Counted from the stretch's first letter, positions 37,576 to 47,096 are shown. The stretch is 64,000 nucleotides of DNA from an uncultured bacterium (GCA_934644775.1 CAKUDB010000005.1:60834-124833); one strand, 5' to 3'. Notes: generated by a model from the sequence alone, not told the origin. A program made the numbers and translations.

Positions 37576-40146
37576 ATGTTTAAAGTGCTAATCAACGGCC
37601 AGGAGTATACCTCAGAGCAAGATAAAAAGCTGCTGACTTTCCTGCGCGACGATCTCCATTTGACAGCTGCTAAAAACGGCTGTAGCGAAGGTGTCTGCGG
37701 CACTTGCACCGTGCTAGTCGACGGCCAAAAGACTAAAGCTTGCCTTGTGCCGCTAAGTCGCTTGTCGGGTAAAAAAATAGTCACTGTTGAAGGTATCGAT
37801 CCGCAGGAGATGCGCATCTATGAGCATAGTTTTGCCCAAACTGGCGGCGTACAGTGCGGTTTTTGTATTCCCGGCATGATCATTTCGGCCAAAAGTTTAT
37901 TAGATAAAAACTTAAATCCCACTCGTGCCCAAGTAAAAAAAGCTATTCGCGGCAATTTGTGTCGCTGCACCGGCTATAAAAAGATTGAAGAGGCCATACT
38001 TTTAGCGGCCCAATTTTTCCGTGAGCATAAAGAGGTTCCGCCCAATCCTACCAGCTTACATATGGACGAATATGCCAAGCGGATCGACGTTGCCGAAAAA
38101 GTAAACGGCTCGGGCCTCTTTACCGACGATCTCATTGTCGAAGGTATGGTCTATGCTAAGCCGATCTACTCTAAGTATCCGCGAGCTCGCATTGATAAGA
38201 TCGATACCAGTAAAGCGGCAATCCATCCCCACTGTCTGCGCGTTTTAGTTAAAGACGACGTCCCTTACAATAAGATCGGCCATATTAAGTCCGATTGGGA
38301 CGTTATTATGGGTGAAGGTGATATTACCCACTATGTAGGTGACGTATTAGCCGTAGTTGTCACCGATAGCCAAGAATACCTTGAGGAAATATGTTCTTTA
38401 GTTGAAGTGGAGTCTACCGAACTGCCTCCAGTAACGAGTCCTTTGGAGGCTTTAGGCGGCGACGCCCCTCTAATCCACCCCGACGGCAATGTTATGAGCC
38501 GGGCCAATTTAATTCGCGGCGACGCCGAAACGGCCATAAAAAATTCTAAATATGTCGTTACTCGCAAATATAAAACCTCTTGGCAAGAGCACGCCTTTAT
38601 GGAGCCAGAATGTTGTGTAGCTATTCCCCAAGGAGCGGATAGCCTCTTAGTCTATACTGGCAGCCAATCGGTATACGACGTACAGCGCGAATGTGCCCAA
38701 ATGCTGCAACTGCCTCCAGAAAAGATACACTGTCGAGCTCCTTTGGTGGGTGGCGGTTTCGGCGGCAAAGAAGATATGTCGGTACAGCAATACGCTGTAT
38801 TGGCCGCCTGGATCTTAAAAAAACCGGTCAAAGTCAAATATTCGCGCCAAGAGTCGCTCGATTATCACGTCAAGCGCCATCCCATGGAGATGGAATTTAC
38901 GACCGCTTGTGATGAGAATGGCTACTTAACGGCCATGAAGGCGCTTATTATTGCCGATACTGGCGCTTACGCTTCTTTGGGCGGCCCGGTATTGCACCGA
39001 GCTTGCACTCACGCAGCCGGCCCTTACAATTATCAGAATATCGATATTTTAGGTATTGCTGTCTATACCAACAATGTCGTCTCCGGTGCTTTCCGCGGTT
39101 TCGGTGTAGCCCAAACTTGCTTTGCTACCGAAATGAATATCAATCTTTTGGCTGAAAAGGTGGGGCTCGATCCTTGGGAATTTCGCCGTCGCAACGTTAT
39201 AAAGGCGGGCGACAGATTGCCCAATGGTCAAATAGCCGATCCCAATACTAATATGGCCGCTTGTTTAGACGCTCTCAAGGAGATTTATTACGCCCACCCT
39301 TACGCAGGCATTGCTTGCGGATTCAAAAATTCCGGCACCGGTATGGGTAAAAAAGACATAGGTCGCGTACTCTTATCTATAGAAAAGGGCAAGATCCATA
39401 TTCGCACTTCGGCCGCTTGTATGGGCCAAGGTATCGGCCAAATGGTCTTAACTGAAATTTGTCACGTCTCCAACCTCGATCCAGCGCTTTTCGTCTTTGA
39501 GAATGCCGACACAGTGCGCACCCCCAATTCGGGAACTTCGACCGCCTCACGCCAAACGGTTGTCACTGGAGAAGCGGCCCGCCGGGTGGGCGAAAAGCTT
39601 AAGCAAGCCTTAGCTAGCGGCCATACCCTGGCCGACTTGGAAGGGCGCGAATTTTTGGGAGAGTATTCGGTAAAAACCGATCCTTTGGGAGCTACGAAAG
39701 ATAATCCCATAAGCCATGTTGCCTACTCTTACGGAGCTCAAGTTATTATCATCAATGCTCAAGGACGTATAGAGAAGGCCGTCTCCGCCTTCGATGTAGG
39801 GGTGCCAGTAAATATTCAATCGGTTGAAGGCCAAATTGAAGGCGGTATGCTTATGGGTATAGGATATGGAGTGACTGAAAAATTCCTCTCTATCGAGGGG
39901 CGTCCCCAAAATAAATTTGGTACTATGGGCTTTATAAGGGCTACAGAGGCACCGGAACTGGAAGTTATCCTCTGTCGCCCTGCTCAAGGGGACGAATTGC
40001 CCTATTCCTTGGGAGCTAAAGGTTGTGGCGAATTATGTATGATTCCCACCGCTCCAGCTTGCGCCCATGCTTACTATCGCCTTGACGGCCAGTTCCGTCA
40101 GAGTTTGCCTTTAGAAAATACCCCCTATCGCCCCCCAAAGGCCTAA
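37576..40146 (+). CDS. Single-chain molybdenum hydroxylase (xanthine/aldehyde oxidoreductase type)
   Basis: Fuses the [2Fe-2S] subunit and the molybdenum subunit in 856 aa. Residues 1-150 hold a plant-type cluster (Cys36, 41, 44, 56) and a second cluster (Cys94, 97, 129, 131). Residues 165-850 carry the molybdopterin domain, with GGGFGGKED, FRGFGVAQ, SGTSTASRQT and GAKGCGEL carrying the catalytic Glu. There is no FAD domain, so electrons leave by another partner. The layout resembles aldehyde oxidoreductase Mop and the selenium-dependent molybdenum hydroxylases. No cofactor genes are nearby. Purine versus aldehyde substrate is undecided. Confidence 0.9.
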   Translation: MFKVLINGQEYTSEQDKKLLTFLRDDLHLTAAKNGCSEGVCGTCTVLVDGQKTKACLVPLSRLSGKKIVTVEGIDPQEMRIYEHSFAQTGGVQCGFCIPGMIISAKSLLDKNLNPTRAQVKKAIRGNLCRCTGYKKIEEAILLAAQFFREHKEVPPNPTSLHMDEYAKRIDVAEKVNGSGLFTDDLIVEGMVYAKPIYSKYPRARIDKIDTSKAAIHPHCLRVLVKDDVPYNKIGHIKSDWDVIMGEGDITHYVGDVLAVVVTDSQEYLEEICSLVEVESTELPPVTSPLEALGGDAPLIHPDGNVMSRANLIRGDAETAIKNSKYVVTRKYKTSWQEHAFMEPECCVAIPQGADSLLVYTGSQSVYDVQRECAQMLQLPPEKIHCRAPLVGGGFGGKEDMSVQQYAVLAAWILKKPVKVKYSRQESLDYHVKRHPMEMEFTTACDENGYLTAMKALIIADTGAYASLGGPVLHRACTHAAGPYNYQNIDILGIAVYTNNVVSGAFRGFGVAQTCFATEMNINLLAEKVGLDPWEFRRRNVIKAGDRLPNGQIADPNTNMAACLDALKEIYYAHPYAGIACGFKNSGTGMGKKDIGRVLLSIEKGKIHIRTSAACMGQGIGQMVLTEICHVSNLDPALFVFENADTVRTPNSGTSTASRQTVVTGEAARRVGEKLKQALASGHTLADLEGREFLGEYSVKTDPLGATKDNPISHVAYSYGAQVIIINAQGRIEKAVSAFDVGVPVNIQSVEGQIEGGMLMGIGYGVTEKFLSIEGRPQNKFGTMGFIRATEAPELEVILCRPAQGDELPYSLGAKGCGELCMIPTAPACAHAYYRLDGQFRQSLPLENTPYRPPKA

Positions 40147-40356
40147 CTTGACTTCTAGCTAAGTCGGATTTCCTTTATTAAAAGCTGTTAGCAGGGCTTT
40201 AATACTAATACGCAGAAATATTCCGGGCTTGTCGTCTAATCAATATTGGCAGACTATCTAAGAATTGCAGTTTGCCAAGGAAACAAATTCTGGCGTTCAA
40301 CAAGCCACAGACCACGTTAAATTTCGCTACATCTGGCGATAGAGAAGAGGCATAAG

Positions 40357-40986
40357 TTGGCTAAACGAGATTATTATGTAGTTTTGGGTGTAGCGCCTAT
40401 CGCTTCGCCGGAAGAGATCAAGAAAGCTTACAGAGCGCTTTCTAAAAAGTATCATCCCGACGCCAATCCCGATATGAAAAATGAAGCCGATCAGAAGATG
40501 AAAGAGTTGATCGAAGCTTACAATGTCCTTAACGATAAGACAAAGCGCAAAGAGTACGACAGTCAGCCCCAGTTTAAAGTACGTCGTTTTGCCAAATCCT
40601 CCGCACGTACCAAGATCGATAAGAGTGCTGCCGCTAAAAAGGCTGAAGAATCGACAGAGAGTTCTCCCGTTTTGCGCTGGTTAAAGAAACTTTTCAGCAA
40701 GCCAGAGCACGCAGCTAAAGAGTTTAAATCCGATCCTAAACAGGCCGACGTCCATTTTACTCTAGGTCTATCTATGTCCGAAACGGAGAGTTTCTTAGAT
40801 CAAGCTTGCCGCGAATTTAAGTTAGCTTTGAAGTTCGATCCTAACCACAGAGAAGCTTGTTACAATATGGCTCTTATGCAATACAAAACTGGCGACTTCG
40901 ATGGAGCCAGAGCTTCGTTGCGCCGTTGCTTGGAGATAGATCCTCAAGATCCAGCCGCCAAAGTGCTTTCGGGCTTATTGCAATAG
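40357..40986 (+). CDS. J-domain protein with C-terminal TPR repeats
   Basis: 209 aa from TTG at 40357 (GAAGAGG just upstream). An N-terminal J domain (3-68) with HPD in [10 protein letters not shown] is expected to stimulate DnaK. After a basic linker, two TPR-like repeats (about 128-209) include [22 protein letters not shown]. No Gly/Phe or zinc region, so it is a class C co-chaperone, not DnaJ proper. Client or partner unknown. The 210-base leader contains a ten-base hairpin (TTGGCA...TGCCAA, 40246-40280). Confidence 0.9.
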   Translation: MAKRDYYVVLGVAPIASPEEIKKAYRALSKKYHPDANPDMKNEADQKMKELIEAYNVLNDKTKRKEYDSQPQFKVRRFAKSSARTKIDKSAAAKKAEESTESSPVLRWLKKLFSKPEHAAKEFKSDPKQADVHFTLGLSMSETESFLDQACREFKLALKFDPNHREACYNMALMQYKTGDFDGARASLRRCLEIDPQDPAAKVLSGLLQ

Positions 40987-41029
40987 TTTTTGCTCTTAAG
41001 CCTTCAAGTTTTAGTTATTATCAAAAGAA

Positions 41030-41107
41030 AGAGCGCCTCTACTTAGTAATGACCTATCCCCGGAGCCTGGGGAGCCTATTTACAAGTAGGGAAGCGCCTT
41101 TTTTTTT
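41030..41107 (+). terminator. Long terminator after the J-domain gene
   Basis: GCGCCTCTACTT and AAGTAGGGAAGCGC pair imperfectly around an inner TCCCC/GGGGA hairpin, and end in at least nine T residues. Confidence 0.7.
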
Positions 41108-41130
41108 GTATAGTCTTTGAAGCTAAAGGA

Positions 41131-42264
41131 TCAGTTTTTCGGTTTGGGGCCAGGATATTGGAAATAGTTGCAAGCGATCATGCCGTTGTATAACTTGCGT
41201 TTGCGCTTAGCTTTAGCGCCGAAGCAAGCTTCAAATTCCGGGTGAGAAGAGATAATATAAAAGGACCAGTCCTCCATTTGGGGTCGCAAATTACCCAAAA
41301 TTGCATATAAATCTTCAGCTTCTTCTATTTCTAAGAGCCTTTCACCATAGGGCGGATTGGTAATAATTACTCCGTAATGAGCCGAAGTAGTAAAATCTCT
41401 CACATCGCGCTCTTGGAAATGGATACCCCGATCGGCCAAACCGCACTGCTGCAAGTGGAGCCTAGCCAGCTTTAAAGTTTGTGGATTATTGTCAAAACCA
41501 GTAATATGTAAAGTCGTTTGACGATCGAGAAGATCTTCAGCTTCTTCTAAAGCCTTCTGCCAATTTTGGCTACCGATAAAGGGCCAAGCTTCAGCAGCAA
41601 ATTTTCTAGTCAGTCCAGGGGCCATATTGAGCCCTAACATAGCCGCTTCGATACAAATAGTACCTGATCCGCAAAAAGGATCGACAAGCACCCTATCTTT
41701 ATTCCAGTAGCTCAGTTGCACTAAGCCGGCAGCTAAAGTCTCGCGCAAAGGGGCAGGAGCATTCCAGGTGCGATAGCCGCGTTTATGCAAACCGGATCCT
41801 GAAGTATCCAGTAAGACTTCACATCTATCGTTAGCTAAAAATATCTTTACCGGGAAATGGGCTCCAGTTTCATCTAAAACGGTACGACGGTAATGGGCCT
41901 GCATAACTTCTACAATGGCTTTTTTTGCCGTCCTCTGGATAGCTGGCAAACTAGTCAGCAAAGATTTATAGGTATGGGCATCGACAGGAAATTCGGCGCT
42001 GACCGGCATTAGTTCAGGCCAGGGAATAGATTTAACGCCCAAAAATAACTCTTCAAAATTAGTGCAGGGGAATTTTTTCAGGCTCCACCAAACCCTATCG
42101 GCACTGCGCAACCACAAGTTGGCGCGACAGAGGGCCGATTCATCCCCAACAAAATTAACGCGCCCGTTATCAGCTTGCACTTGATCCATGCCTAAATTGT
42201 TTAGCTCGCGAGCGACTACCGCTTCTAAACCCAAAGCACAAGAAGCTATCAAGTTAAATTTCAT
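41131..42264 (-). CDS. THUMP-domain RNA guanine/adenine methyltransferase, YpsC/RlmL-N type
   Basis: 377 aa. Residues 1-155 form a THUMP-like RNA-binding region (ALGLEAVVARELNNLG). The SAM-dependent methyltransferase domain follows: GLHKRGYRTWNAPAPLRETLAAGL, DPFCGSGTICIEAAM and the catalytic NPPYGERL. This combination is that of the YpsC/RlmL-N family, which methylates 23S rRNA (m2G2445 in E. coli). Start ATG at 42264. Single-gene transcript. Confidence 0.92.
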   Translation of the reverse strand: MKFNLIASCALGLEAVVARELNNLGMDQVQADNGRVNFVGDESALCRANLWLRSADRVWWSLKKFPCTNFEELFLGVKSIPWPELMPVSAEFPVDAHTYKSLLTSLPAIQRTAKKAIVEVMQAHYRRTVLDETGAHFPVKIFLANDRCEVLLDTSGSGLHKRGYRTWNAPAPLRETLAAGLVQLSYWNKDRVLVDPFCGSGTICIEAAMLGLNMAPGLTRKFAAEAWPFIGSQNWQKALEEAEDLLDRQTTLHITGFDNNPQTLKLARLHLQQCGLADRGIHFQERDVRDFTTSAHYGVIITNPPYGERLLEIEEAEDLYAILGNLRPQMEDWSFYIISSHPEFEACFGAKAKRKRKLYNGMIACNYFQYPGPKPKN

Positions 42265-42514
42265 AACAATTTTATCCTATTTAGAGAGGCCTTCAGCCAA
42301 TTGCTAAAGACAAAGGCCCGAACGCCTCCAGTTTATATTAGTAAAATTCTTTTAATTAAAACAGATTGTCAAAAAACAGCTCTAAACCTCCAGAACTCTC
42401 TTTTAATTAACGGCTCTAGCTCCCCTCCCTGCCCCCAAAAGTTGGAGGAATACGGCAAGCAAAGAGAAGTTCAACCAATTAAAAAATTATCTGTAAAGAA
42501 AGCGTGACCCAGTT

Positions 42515-42997
42515 GTGAAAAAGATCAAAGTCTGCTTCAGTACGATACTCTTTATTTTATCAATAGGCTGTTTATTCTGTAGCTTCGGTAGTCCAGCTCA
42601 AGCTAAGCCAGACGCTGTCAAGTACACTATCAGATATGCTGCTCCAGGCATGACTCAAGAGCAAGTTTTGCAAGCAGTTGGGCAACCGACTTTTAAAGCT
42701 AAAAAAGGCAATTCGTGGAACTATCGCAAGAAACCAGGCGCTCCAGCCAATTTGAGCGATCCACAAATTTTATTTAAAAATGGTTTGGCAAAAATTATCG
42801 TGGGCAGCCAGTTAGAAGCCAATGGTAAAACGGTGCTCAAAAGCGGCGACTCTGAAGCAAAAATAGCGGAAGTGCTGGGTAAAGCAGATCGTATCGAAGC
42901 CGGAGTGGGTAAAGATGTACGTATCTACTACTACGATAAGTTAGTTTTACAAATAGTCGTCCACAAAGGTAACATAGCGGTAATGCGCTTTAATTAA
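42515..42997 (+). CDS. Secreted BamE/SmpA-like small protein
   Basis: 160 aa from GTG at 42515, with a signal peptide (residues 1-30, cleaved near AQA). The mature part shows GMTQEQVLQAVGQPTFKA, the motif typical of the BamE/SmpA fold, and a second half with a related pattern (KIAEVLGKADRI ... VRIYYYDKLVLQIV), so it may be a tandem of two such units. There is no lipobox Cys at the cleavage site. Its role in outer-membrane assembly is inference. Confidence 0.7.
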   Translation: MKKIKVCFSTILFILSIGCLFCSFGSPAQAKPDAVKYTIRYAAPGMTQEQVLQAVGQPTFKAKKGNSWNYRKKPGAPANLSDPQILFKNGLAKIIVGSQLEANGKTVLKSGDSEAKIAEVLGKADRIEAGVGKDVRIYYYDKLVLQIVVHKGNIAVMRFN

Positions 42998-43004
42998 ATA
43001 AAAA

Positions 43005-43038
43005 TGCGGCTGTATGGATATAGAATCCGACAGCCGCA
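43005..43038. terminator. Terminator at the end of the cobamide operon
   Basis: A 9-bp perfect stem, TGCGGCTGT with ACAGCCGCA, followed on the minus strand by TTTTTATT. It lies between the convergent BamE-like gene and cobS. Confidence 0.8.
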
Positions 43039-43064
43039 CCTATAGGTAGTGTATTAGCTAAAAT

Positions 43065-43958
43065 TTAGATATAAAGTCCGGTCCAGTAGAGCAAAGCAAC
43101 TAAAGCAGCGCTCCAAAGCATAAGCGTCTCACTCAACTCAACGGTAGCTCCCAGCACATCTCCAGTGACGCCTCCTAAACGCCGACGACTGATAAGAGCA
43201 ATAAGCCAAGTTAATATGATTCCTAAAGCAAAACACAAACAAAAGTTATCTAAATGGCCTACAAAATACCAATGGAATTGCAATTTAAGCCAGCCGTTAC
43301 CGATTATATCAGAGAAGTCAAATATGAATATAACTAAAATAGCAGCCAGTTCAACGTGTAACCATTTAACATCGTTTATTACCTTACCAGCCAAGCTATC
43401 CTCTTCACGGGCGTACTTATTAAAAGCAGCCTGAGCTACCATAAACAAGCGGGCTAAAACTGGAATAAGTACCAATTCTCGCAAGCCGAAGCATAAAAGC
43501 AAAATAGCCACACCGGCCACTTTAGCCAACAACGTACTTACTAGAGCTACTGTGCCAAAAGTACCAATATTATGATCGCGCATTATTTTGAGCGTATCTT
43601 CTTTATTCCAGCCACCTCCCCAACCGTCAAAAGCATCGGCTAAACCATCTAAATGAAAAGCTCTAGTCAAAAAAGCTTCAAGCCCTACATACAAAATGGC
43701 CCCCAATACAGCTGCCAAAGGATATAAAATAGCAATTCTCGGGAGCATCTCAGTGCTAGGAGCAAGCACATCGAAATGGCTGCCTCCACACACAATCCAC
43801 ATTATAAAAGCACAAGGTAAAGTACATAGCAAACTGATAACCAATCCAACCAGCGGACTCCACACCAACACGCGACCGTATTTAATAGAATTTTCTCCCC
43901 AAAATGGCAAAATGCTGAACATTCTGAAAGCCGAAGTCAGTCCAAACAGCTCTTTCAT
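43065..43958 (-). CDS. cobS: Adenosylcobinamide-GDP ribazoletransferase (cobalamin synthase)
   Basis: Joins activated cobinamide to the lower-ligand nucleotide at the membrane. Recognisable are MKELFGLTSAFRMFSILPF, the AFHLDGLADAFDGWGGG motif and MRDHNIGTFGTVALV, with several hydrophobic helices. 297 aa from ATG at 43958, supported by GAGG; the open frame runs to 44021. Last gene of cobT-cbiR-cobU-cobS. No cobalamin riboswitch is visible upstream. Confidence 0.95.
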   Translation of the reverse strand: MKELFGLTSAFRMFSILPFWGENSIKYGRVLVWSPLVGLVISLLCTLPCAFIMWIVCGGSHFDVLAPSTEMLPRIAILYPLAAVLGAILYVGLEAFLTRAFHLDGLADAFDGWGGGWNKEDTLKIMRDHNIGTFGTVALVSTLLAKVAGVAILLLCFGLRELVLIPVLARLFMVAQAAFNKYAREEDSLAGKVINDVKWLHVELAAILVIFIFDFSDIIGNGWLKLQFHWYFVGHLDNFCLCFALGIILTWLIALISRRRLGGVTGDVLGATVELSETLMLWSAALVALLYWTGLYI

Positions 43959-44085
43959 CTTTAGCCTACCTCTAAATAACGAACAGTTTACTTTGTCTAT
44001 TCTTAGCGCATTATCTACCATACCAAAAACACACCAATAGATGGAACTATTTTAGTACAAAGCAAATACTTAGCCTTAAATAGTC

Positions 44086-44694
44086 CTAAATCGCCCGAAT
44101 ATTTTCAAGAGACAACCTTTTTTCTCCTGGTGCTTTTAAAGCTAAAGGCAAACCTGCTATAGTAAAAATTACTTGATCTGCTAAAGAAGCTATGTATTGA
44201 TTTAGACGCCCCTGACGATCTCTAAATAGACGAGTTTCTGCTTCAGCTGGAACAATGCCCCAACCGAGTTCATTGGACACCATAATTACGTCAAAAGTAG
44301 CTCGTTGTAAGGCTTGGCCTAATTTTTTTATTTCAGGGAAACAATCTATATTATCATCAATATTTCTAGCTAATCCAGACTCAGACTGATAGTGCAAAGA
44401 ATCTCTGTAAGTTAAATTGCCCAGCCAAGTAGTTAAACAATCGATAAGCACAACTTTAGTGGGAGATTTTATTTCTTCAAGACATTTACCTAAATCGTAA
44501 GGTTCTTCAATAGTATAAAATAATTGACAGCGTCGCTCTTGGTGCTTTTTTATGCGCCTCTCCATCTCCTCATCGCAAGCCACTCCGGCGGCCAAATAGC
44601 AGCGTTCCTCAGCTTTATCAGCTAAAGACATGGCATATTGCTCAGCCCAAGCGCTTTTGCCGCTGCGAGCGCCACCCAAAACTAAAGTAATCAT
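44086..44694 (-). CDS. cobU: Bifunctional adenosylcobinamide kinase / guanylyltransferase
   Basis: Activates cobinamide with phosphate and GMP. The P-loop GGARSGKSAWAE stands at the start, and VSNELGWGIVPAEAETRLFRD is the family motif. 202 aa from ATG at 44694 (GAGG eight bases upstream); a GTG at 44703 would overlap that site. It lies 21 bases below cbiR. CobU makes the substrate that CobS uses. Confidence 0.95.
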   Translation of the reverse strand: MITLVLGGARSGKSAWAEQYAMSLADKAEERCYLAAGVACDEEMERRIKKHQERRCQLFYTIEEPYDLGKCLEEIKSPTKVVLIDCLTTWLGNLTYRDSLHYQSESGLARNIDDNIDCFPEIKKLGQALQRATFDVIMVSNELGWGIVPAEAETRLFRDRQGRLNQYIASLADQVIFTIAGLPLALKAPGEKRLSLENIRAI

Positions 44695-44715
44695 ATCCAA
44701 CACCTCAAAAAGTAT

Positions 44716-45594
44716 CTATCGGCCAACAAAGTTAGCCCAGGCAGCCCCTTTAGGATGGGGACAAATAGGCCAAAGCCAATGGCTGCCCCATAATTCTTGC
44801 CAACAAATTTGCCAATCGCTAGGAGAAAAAACCTCAAAAGTAAGTGGCAAGTGGCCTTGAGAGAGATCACGTTTAGCTAAATAATCTAGTAGCTGGTCTA
44901 CAAAGAGGCGCAAATTACCTCTATTTTCCGGTTGCAACCCTATATGATCTTCTCCCGTTTGGCTATTGAAACCGTGCAAGTGGATCGCTCTTACCTTGGG
45001 CCACACTTCAGCCATAAAAGGAAACAAGCCAGAGCAACTCTTCCACGCATGGCCTACATCTAAACAAACCGAAAGGCCCAAGCGTTGCACCAAAGGCCAA
45101 ATAAGCGCATAATCGTAGCTGAGGTTTTCGACACAGAGTTGCTCAGGTAACACCAAATCACTACGTAAAAATTTCTCGGCCGTTTGCTCAGTAAAATCTA
45201 GCCAAGCGGCCATATCGCTAGCAGGTTGCCAAGCGAATTGCTCCGATTCCCAGTGCCAAATATAAGCCCTAGGTTGCAAGCAAGAGAGAGCTTCCACTGC
45301 GCGGCGCCATTCCCGTAAAGCTCGTGCTTGCCAAGCCTTGTCTAAAGGGTGAGCCGTCAGCGAAGACGGTAAATGCACAGTGTAGCCGAAATTAAAATGT
45401 TCAGCTAAGTCAGCCATTTCTGCTAACTCTGCAGAAGTTGGATAGTTGTCCCCCCCCTCGTATTCGTAGACTATCAGCTCAATATCGTCGACAAAAGGCG
45501 CTAAAAAACGCACATTTTCAATAATCGAAGCATTGATTGTACATCCGGAAGCACCTATGGCTAATTTTGACCATATAGACCGTGTCAGCTCCAT
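44716..45594 (-). CDS. cbiR: CbiR-type cobamide-remodelling phosphodiesterase (AP endonuclease 2 fold)
   Basis: 292 aa with a TIM-barrel of the AP-endonuclease-2/xylose-isomerase type. The segments IELIVYEYEGG, YTVHLPSSLTAHP, QLCVENLSYDY, VCLDVGHAWKSCSG and VRAIHLHGFNS provide His, Glu and Asp metal ligands at the expected strands. In Akkermansia muciniphila the related CbiR cleaves the nucleotide loop of cobamides to release cobinamide. The position between cobT and cobU-cobS supports that job here, allowing lower-ligand exchange. Assignment rests on fold plus context. Confidence 0.8.
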   Translation of the reverse strand: MELTRSIWSKLAIGASGCTINASIIENVRFLAPFVDDIELIVYEYEGGDNYPTSAELAEMADLAEHFNFGYTVHLPSSLTAHPLDKAWQARALREWRRAVEALSCLQPRAYIWHWESEQFAWQPASDMAAWLDFTEQTAEKFLRSDLVLPEQLCVENLSYDYALIWPLVQRLGLSVCLDVGHAWKSCSGLFPFMAEVWPKVRAIHLHGFNSQTGEDHIGLQPENRGNLRLFVDQLLDYLAKRDLSQGHLPLTFEVFSPSDWQICWQELWGSHWLWPICPHPKGAAWANFVGR

Positions 45595-45632
45595 AATAAT
45601 TAGCTTGTATTTTCTTAATATTGGCTCTGTCT

Positions 45633-46706
45633 TTACTTTTTAGCTTTGGCTCCCAAAATAGCTCCACCGACATCACCCATGCCCTCTTCTTCAGAGCTGG
45701 TGACTTCATTAAATATAGCCAAAGCTTCTTCAAAAAGAGGCCAAGCTAAAATAGCTCCTGAACCTTCGCCTAAACAAAATCCCAATTTCAGCAAAGGGGT
45801 TAAACCTAAATATTCTAATTGCTTCTCGTGGGCAGGCTCATTAGACTGGTGGGCGGCAATTATATATTGGCGCACCTTTTTATCAATTAAATCGGCCACC
45901 AAAACAGCGGCCGTAACGATCAAGCCATCTAAAATTATAACTAAACCGCAACCAGCAGCTTCTAAAACAGCTCCGGCAATAAAAGCCAATTCGGCACCAC
46001 CCATACGAGCCATTAACTCGATAGGCTCTTCTACCCCCAAATTGCGCTCTAGGATGCGCTTAACTACAGCCCGTTTAGAAGCTAAAGCTGCTTGACTAAG
46101 GCCAGTACCTTCACCGACGACCACTTCAGGTGCCAATTTCAAGATATGGCCAGTTAAAGCAGCCGCTGGAGTAGTGTTAGAAATGCCCATTTCACCAAAA
46201 ATAACGGCTTTGGCACCTTTTTGAGCCTGTTCAGTAACAATATCGCGACCGTGCTCGAAACATTTTAAGCATTCTTCTAGGCTCATACCATTTTCTACAC
46301 TAATATCCTTAGTTCCGAAAACTACCTTTCTATCTACGACTCCATCTTCTGGCTTAAATATATGTTTAACCCCCACGTCTACCAAAATAAAGGGCAATCC
46401 GAACTTAGCAGCAAAAAGTCCGGCTACCCCTCCGCCGTGAGCTAAGCTTATACTGTGTTGCCAAGTAACTTCTTGAGGCGCAAAACTTACTTTCTGAGCA
46501 AAAACGCCATGATCGCCAGCTCCGATAATAACCGGAGGCCGACCTAAAACTGGGTGCAAACTTTTCTGTAGACAGGCTATTTTTACCGCCACTTGCTCCA
46601 ATTGACCCATAGAGCGCGGAGGAATACTCTTATGGTTGAGGTGTTCCCAGCATTGGGGGGAGAAACTCTCGTCGATAGGGGTTATCTTTGTATAGGAGAA
46701 ATTCAT
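45633..46706 (-). CDS. cobT: Nicotinate-nucleotide--dimethylbenzimidazole phosphoribosyltransferase
   Basis: Makes the alpha-ribazole phosphate from the lower-ligand base and nicotinate mononucleotide. HAGDHGVFAQKVSF-like GAGDHGVFAQKVS, FGEMGISNTTPAAAL, RMGGAELAFIAGAVLEAA and GLCLGEGSGA-like FCLGEGSGAILAWPL are characteristic. 357 aa, AGGAG ahead of the ATG. First gene of the cobamide operon, and a terminator separates it from the upstream sulfur-relay genes. PncB elsewhere in the window supplies its co-substrate. Confidence 0.96.
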   Translation of the reverse strand: MNFSYTKITPIDESFSPQCWEHLNHKSIPPRSMGQLEQVAVKIACLQKSLHPVLGRPPVIIGAGDHGVFAQKVSFAPQEVTWQHSISLAHGGGVAGLFAAKFGLPFILVDVGVKHIFKPEDGVVDRKVVFGTKDISVENGMSLEECLKCFEHGRDIVTEQAQKGAKAVIFGEMGISNTTPAAALTGHILKLAPEVVVGEGTGLSQAALASKRAVVKRILERNLGVEEPIELMARMGGAELAFIAGAVLEAAGCGLVIILDGLIVTAAVLVADLIDKKVRQYIIAAHQSNEPAHEKQLEYLGLTPLLKLGFCLGEGSGAILAWPLFEEALAIFNEVTSSEEEGMGDVGGAILGAKAKK

Positions 46707-46775
46707 CTTCTTACACTCCTAAATCAAACTCTCAGACAATCGTCGTACTTCGAGCTATTCCTAAGTTGCCAATTC

Positions 46776-46804
46776 AAAAAAAAAGAGCTCCTCACTGAGA
46801 AGCT
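46776..46804 (-). terminator. Terminator of the ispG-dsrEFH-like operon
   Basis: AGCTCCTCA pairs with TGAGAAGCT (one mismatch) around a single base, with nine A residues on the plus strand, i.e. a T-run on the transcribed minus strand. Confidence 0.85.
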
Positions 46805-46813
46805 ACCCGTTAC

Positions 46814-47092
46814 TTAACTAAAATTATATATTTTATGAGCCAAAAGTATATCTACCATATCGGCAGCTTCTACTAAAAGCAAACCTTCTCCAGCCTTATT
46901 ACCTACTCCCATCGATTCGGCTTCCTCACGCAAGGCATATACTTTTCGTTTAGGAAACATAGCTGTAGGAAGTAAAAGTCCTCGCCCTACCAAAAAGATG
47001 TCGGCTTTCTGGCAATAGCCCAACATGCGGCGAGCCTCTACAACCGAGTCGCGTCCTACCACAAAGAGAACAGTCTTTTCGTCCTTACCCAT
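46814..47092 (-). CDS. DsrH/TusB-like sulfur-relay protein
   Basis: 92 aa. Opens with KTVLFVVGRDSVVEARRML and ends with MVDILLAHKIYNFS, which matches the C-terminal end of DsrH/TusB proteins. The likely third subunit of a DsrEFH/TusBCD-type complex handling sulfane sulfur, encoded directly after the DsrF-like gene (four bases). No conserved functional Cys is seen. Short, so similarity is weak alone; gene order E-F-H supports the call. Confidence 0.65.
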   Translation of the reverse strand: MGKDEKTVLFVVGRDSVVEARRMLGYCQKADIFLVGRGLLLPTAMFPKRKVYALREEAESMGVGNKAGEGLLLVEAADMVDILLAHKIYNFS

Positions 47093-47096
47093 ATTA

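Noticed and set aside
42301..42507. 68-aa frame ahead of the BamE-like gene
   Set aside because: TTG start without a ribosome site, basic low-complexity sequence, and no features of a real product.
45646..46095. 149-aa plus-strand frame over cobT
   Set aside because: Antisense of a confident gene; Lys/Ala/Pro-rich shadow.
46707..46813. Cobalamin riboswitch ahead of cobT
   Set aside because: The 107-base gap holds a terminator and a plain leader; no B12-box-like conserved motif is visible and it is too short.
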